From NCBI RefSeq assembly GCF_036565765.1, contig NZ_DATCXP010000071.1: a DNA stretch of 22,872 bases; one strand, given 5' to 3'. A program made the translations under genes and the position numbers. Shown here one piece after another: positions 21,716-22,872 of this stretch (its first letter is position 1; every line of letters starts with the position of its first letter). The notes beneath the pieces are model-generated. The model saw only the letters and a program-made list of their open reading frames with translations, made no database searches and was not told the DNA's origin. This DNA comes from Terrimesophilobacter sp036565765. Its GTDB lineage: Bacteria > Actinomycetota > Actinomycetes > Actinomycetales > Microbacteriaceae.

Positions 21716-21722
21716 GGAGCAT

Positions 21723-22331
21723 GTGCGTCTCCTTCTCATCCGGCATGGCCAGACACCGGGCAATGTTCTCGGTCAGCTCGACACGGCTCACCCCGGCCCG
21801 GGGCTGACCGACCTCGGCCTGCAGCAGGCCGCCGCCCTCGCCGAGACTCTGCGCGAGGAGTCGATCGAGGCGATCTATGCTTCGACACTCGTGCGCACGC
21901 AGCTGACGGCGGGGCCGCTCTCGAACCGGCGGAGACTCGACGTCGAGGTCAGGAGCGGCCTTCACGAGATCGAAGCGGGCGAGCTCGAGTCGCGCAGCGA
22001 CCGGGAGTCCATCCGCCGCTACCTGGAGACCGTCTACGCGTGGGGACTCGGTGACCTGGCCACCGCGATGCCGGGAGGGCCGGATGGGCATGCCTTCTTC
22101 GGCAGGTTCGACGCCGAGATCGCCGGTATCTCGGCGAGCGGTGCGCAGGTGGCGGCCGCGGTGAGCCACGGCGCCGCCATCCGGGTCTGGGTCGCGAGCC
22201 GCGCGCGCAACATCTCGCCGTCGTTCGCGGCCGAGAATGCGCTCGACAACACGGGTGTCGTCGAGCTCGAAGGCTCCGCGACGAAGGGCTGGACGCTCCT
22301 GAAGTGGGCCGGGCGATCGCTCGAGCCGTAG
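21723..22331 (+). CDS. Histidine phosphatase family protein
   Basis: This 202-aa protein has the phosphohistidine motif RHGQT (7-11, H8), a second arginine R58 in STLVRTQLTA, the acid E82 in LHEIEAGELE and the second histidine H149 in VSHGAAIRVW. The set is complete for phosphatase or mutase activity in the phosphoglycerate-mutase superfamily; the HEIEAGELE context is typical of broad-specificity phosphatases. The substrate is unknown. The start is GTG at 21723 (GVRLLLIRHG frame); the ATG two bases earlier is in a different frame. The gene converges with the HD-domain gene, the stop codons being six bases apart. Confidence 0.9.
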   Translation: MRLLLIRHGQTPGNVLGQLDTAHPGPGLTDLGLQQAAALAETLREESIEAIYASTLVRTQLTAGPLSNRRRLDVEVRSGLHEIEAGELESRSDRESIRRYLETVYAWGLGDLATAMPGGPDGHAFFGRFDAEIAGISASGAQVAAAVSHGAAIRVWVASRARNISPSFAAENALDNTGVVELEGSATKGWTLLKWAGRSLEP

Positions 22332-22337
22332 CCTGCG

Positions 22338-22799
22338 CTACTCCCCCGGCACGGCTTCCAGCGCCACCCGCGCGGCGGAGTACTTCTGCGCGAACGAGGC
22401 CTGCAACTCCGGGTCGAGCCTGCGCACGCGCCAGGCCGCGCAGTTGTCCGCGATGTCGGCGAGCTTGACCGCCCTCGCGATCGGGTTCGCCTTGATGCGA
22501 GCGTAGTAGTCCCCATCCGACACGTCGTTGCGGCGCGTCAACAGCGCGACGACGTCGACAGTCGCAGGGAGGATACCCGCATCGAGCAGGTCCTGCTCCG
22601 TGATGTCGCTGTCCTCCACAACATCGTGCAGCCAGGCCGCACAGTGATGCACAGGTTCGCCGAGCCAGTCGAAGCGCTCCGCAACGCGTGCCGGATGATC
22701 TATATACGCGGCGCCGATCTTGTCGACCTGCCCGCGGTGCGCGATGGAGGCGAGCGCAGCGGCGATGCCGTGCTGGACCATGGCGTCGGCCTCGGTCAT
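22338..22799 (-). CDS. HD-domain hydrolase, RelA/SpoT-hydrolase (small alarmone hydrolase) type
   Basis: The 153-aa reading has the HD-domain pattern of (p)ppGpp hydrolases: AHRGQVDKIGAAYIDHPARVA (H35), AAWLHDVVEDSD (H58, D59, E62, D63) and VKLADIADN (D115, N119). These match the manganese and catalytic residues of SpoT-type and MESH1-type enzymes. No synthetase, TGS or ACT domain is present, so it is a single-domain hydrolase; other nucleotide substrates are possible. The ATG at 22799 is the first start in the window, but the same frame is open to the window edge (22872), reading PTPEGNGRLDEAGTHETG. The true start could therefore lie outside. Confidence 0.85.
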   Translation of the reverse strand: MTEADAMVQHGIAAALASIAHRGQVDKIGAAYIDHPARVAERFDWLGEPVHHCAAWLHDVVEDSDITEQDLLDAGILPATVDVVALLTRRNDVSDGDYYARIKANPIARAVKLADIADNCAAWRVRRLDPELQASFAQKYSAARVALEAVPGE

Positions 22800-22872
22800 G
22801 CGCGGATCATCCGCCTCACCGGTCTCATGAGTGCCGGCTTCATCGAGCCGGCCATTGCCTTCGGGGGTCGGA

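Noticed and set aside
1..22872. Mobile element or integration boundaries around the catabolic island
   Set aside because: No transposase, integrase, tRNA gene or long flanking repeat was seen at either edge; composition looks even.

Overview
The window looks like a chromosomal segment of a high-GC Gram-positive actinobacterium, most likely a member of the Microbacteriaceae. The signs are the strong GC bias, frequent GTG and TTG starts, four-base ATGA/GTGA gene overlaps, a DUF2510 membrane protein, and several apparently leaderless genes with a TANNNT box about 6-7 bases before the start codon. I see no RNA genes, insertion sequences, CRISPR arrays or disrupted genes.

Left flank (1-5535): the end of a family 2 glycosyltransferase, a DUF2510 membrane protein, an unrecognised 141-aa protein, an NCS2/AzgA-type purine permease and, divergent from it, a DHA2-type drug/H+ antiporter. 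Two clear hairpin terminators separate these units.

Centre (5541-20948): a large catabolic island made of two divergent operons. Fourteen genes run leftward from about 17350 to 5541 with almost no gaps: a polar amino-acid ABC importer (binding lipoprotein, permease, ATPase), a thiamine-diphosphate 2-oxoacid/acetoin-type dehydrogenase (E1 alpha, E1 beta, a stand-alone lipoyl protein and a stand-alone E2 acyltransferase), a GlcG/HbpS-like protein, a short-chain dehydrogenase (SDR), a diaminopropionate ammonia-lyase, a TauE/SafE exporter, an NCS1 permease, an MBL-fold hydrolase and a second SDR. Three genes run rightward: a gamma-glutamyltransferase-family amidohydrolase, an M20-family protein and a GntR/FCD regulator. 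The two operons share one control region in which the two predicted -10 boxes overlap (17359-17366), next to an inverted repeat that may be an operator.

How the genes may work together (inference): an amino-acid-like amide is imported by the ABC system and trimmed by the GGT-family and/or M20 enzymes. The diamino acid is then split by the ammonia-lyase to pyruvate and two ammonia, and pyruvate enters acetyl-CoA through the encoded dehydrogenase. The SDRs and the MBL hydrolase would process the rest of the molecule. N-acyl, N-methyl or ureido derivatives of 2,3-diaminopropionate are the best guesses for the substrate. I know of no described pathway with this gene set.

Right flank (20950-22872): a DUF488 protein, a tiny acidic proline-rich protein, a histidine phosphatase and an HD-domain protein of the RelA/SpoT-hydrolase type. 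These are ordinary housekeeping-type genes, several of them apparently leaderless.
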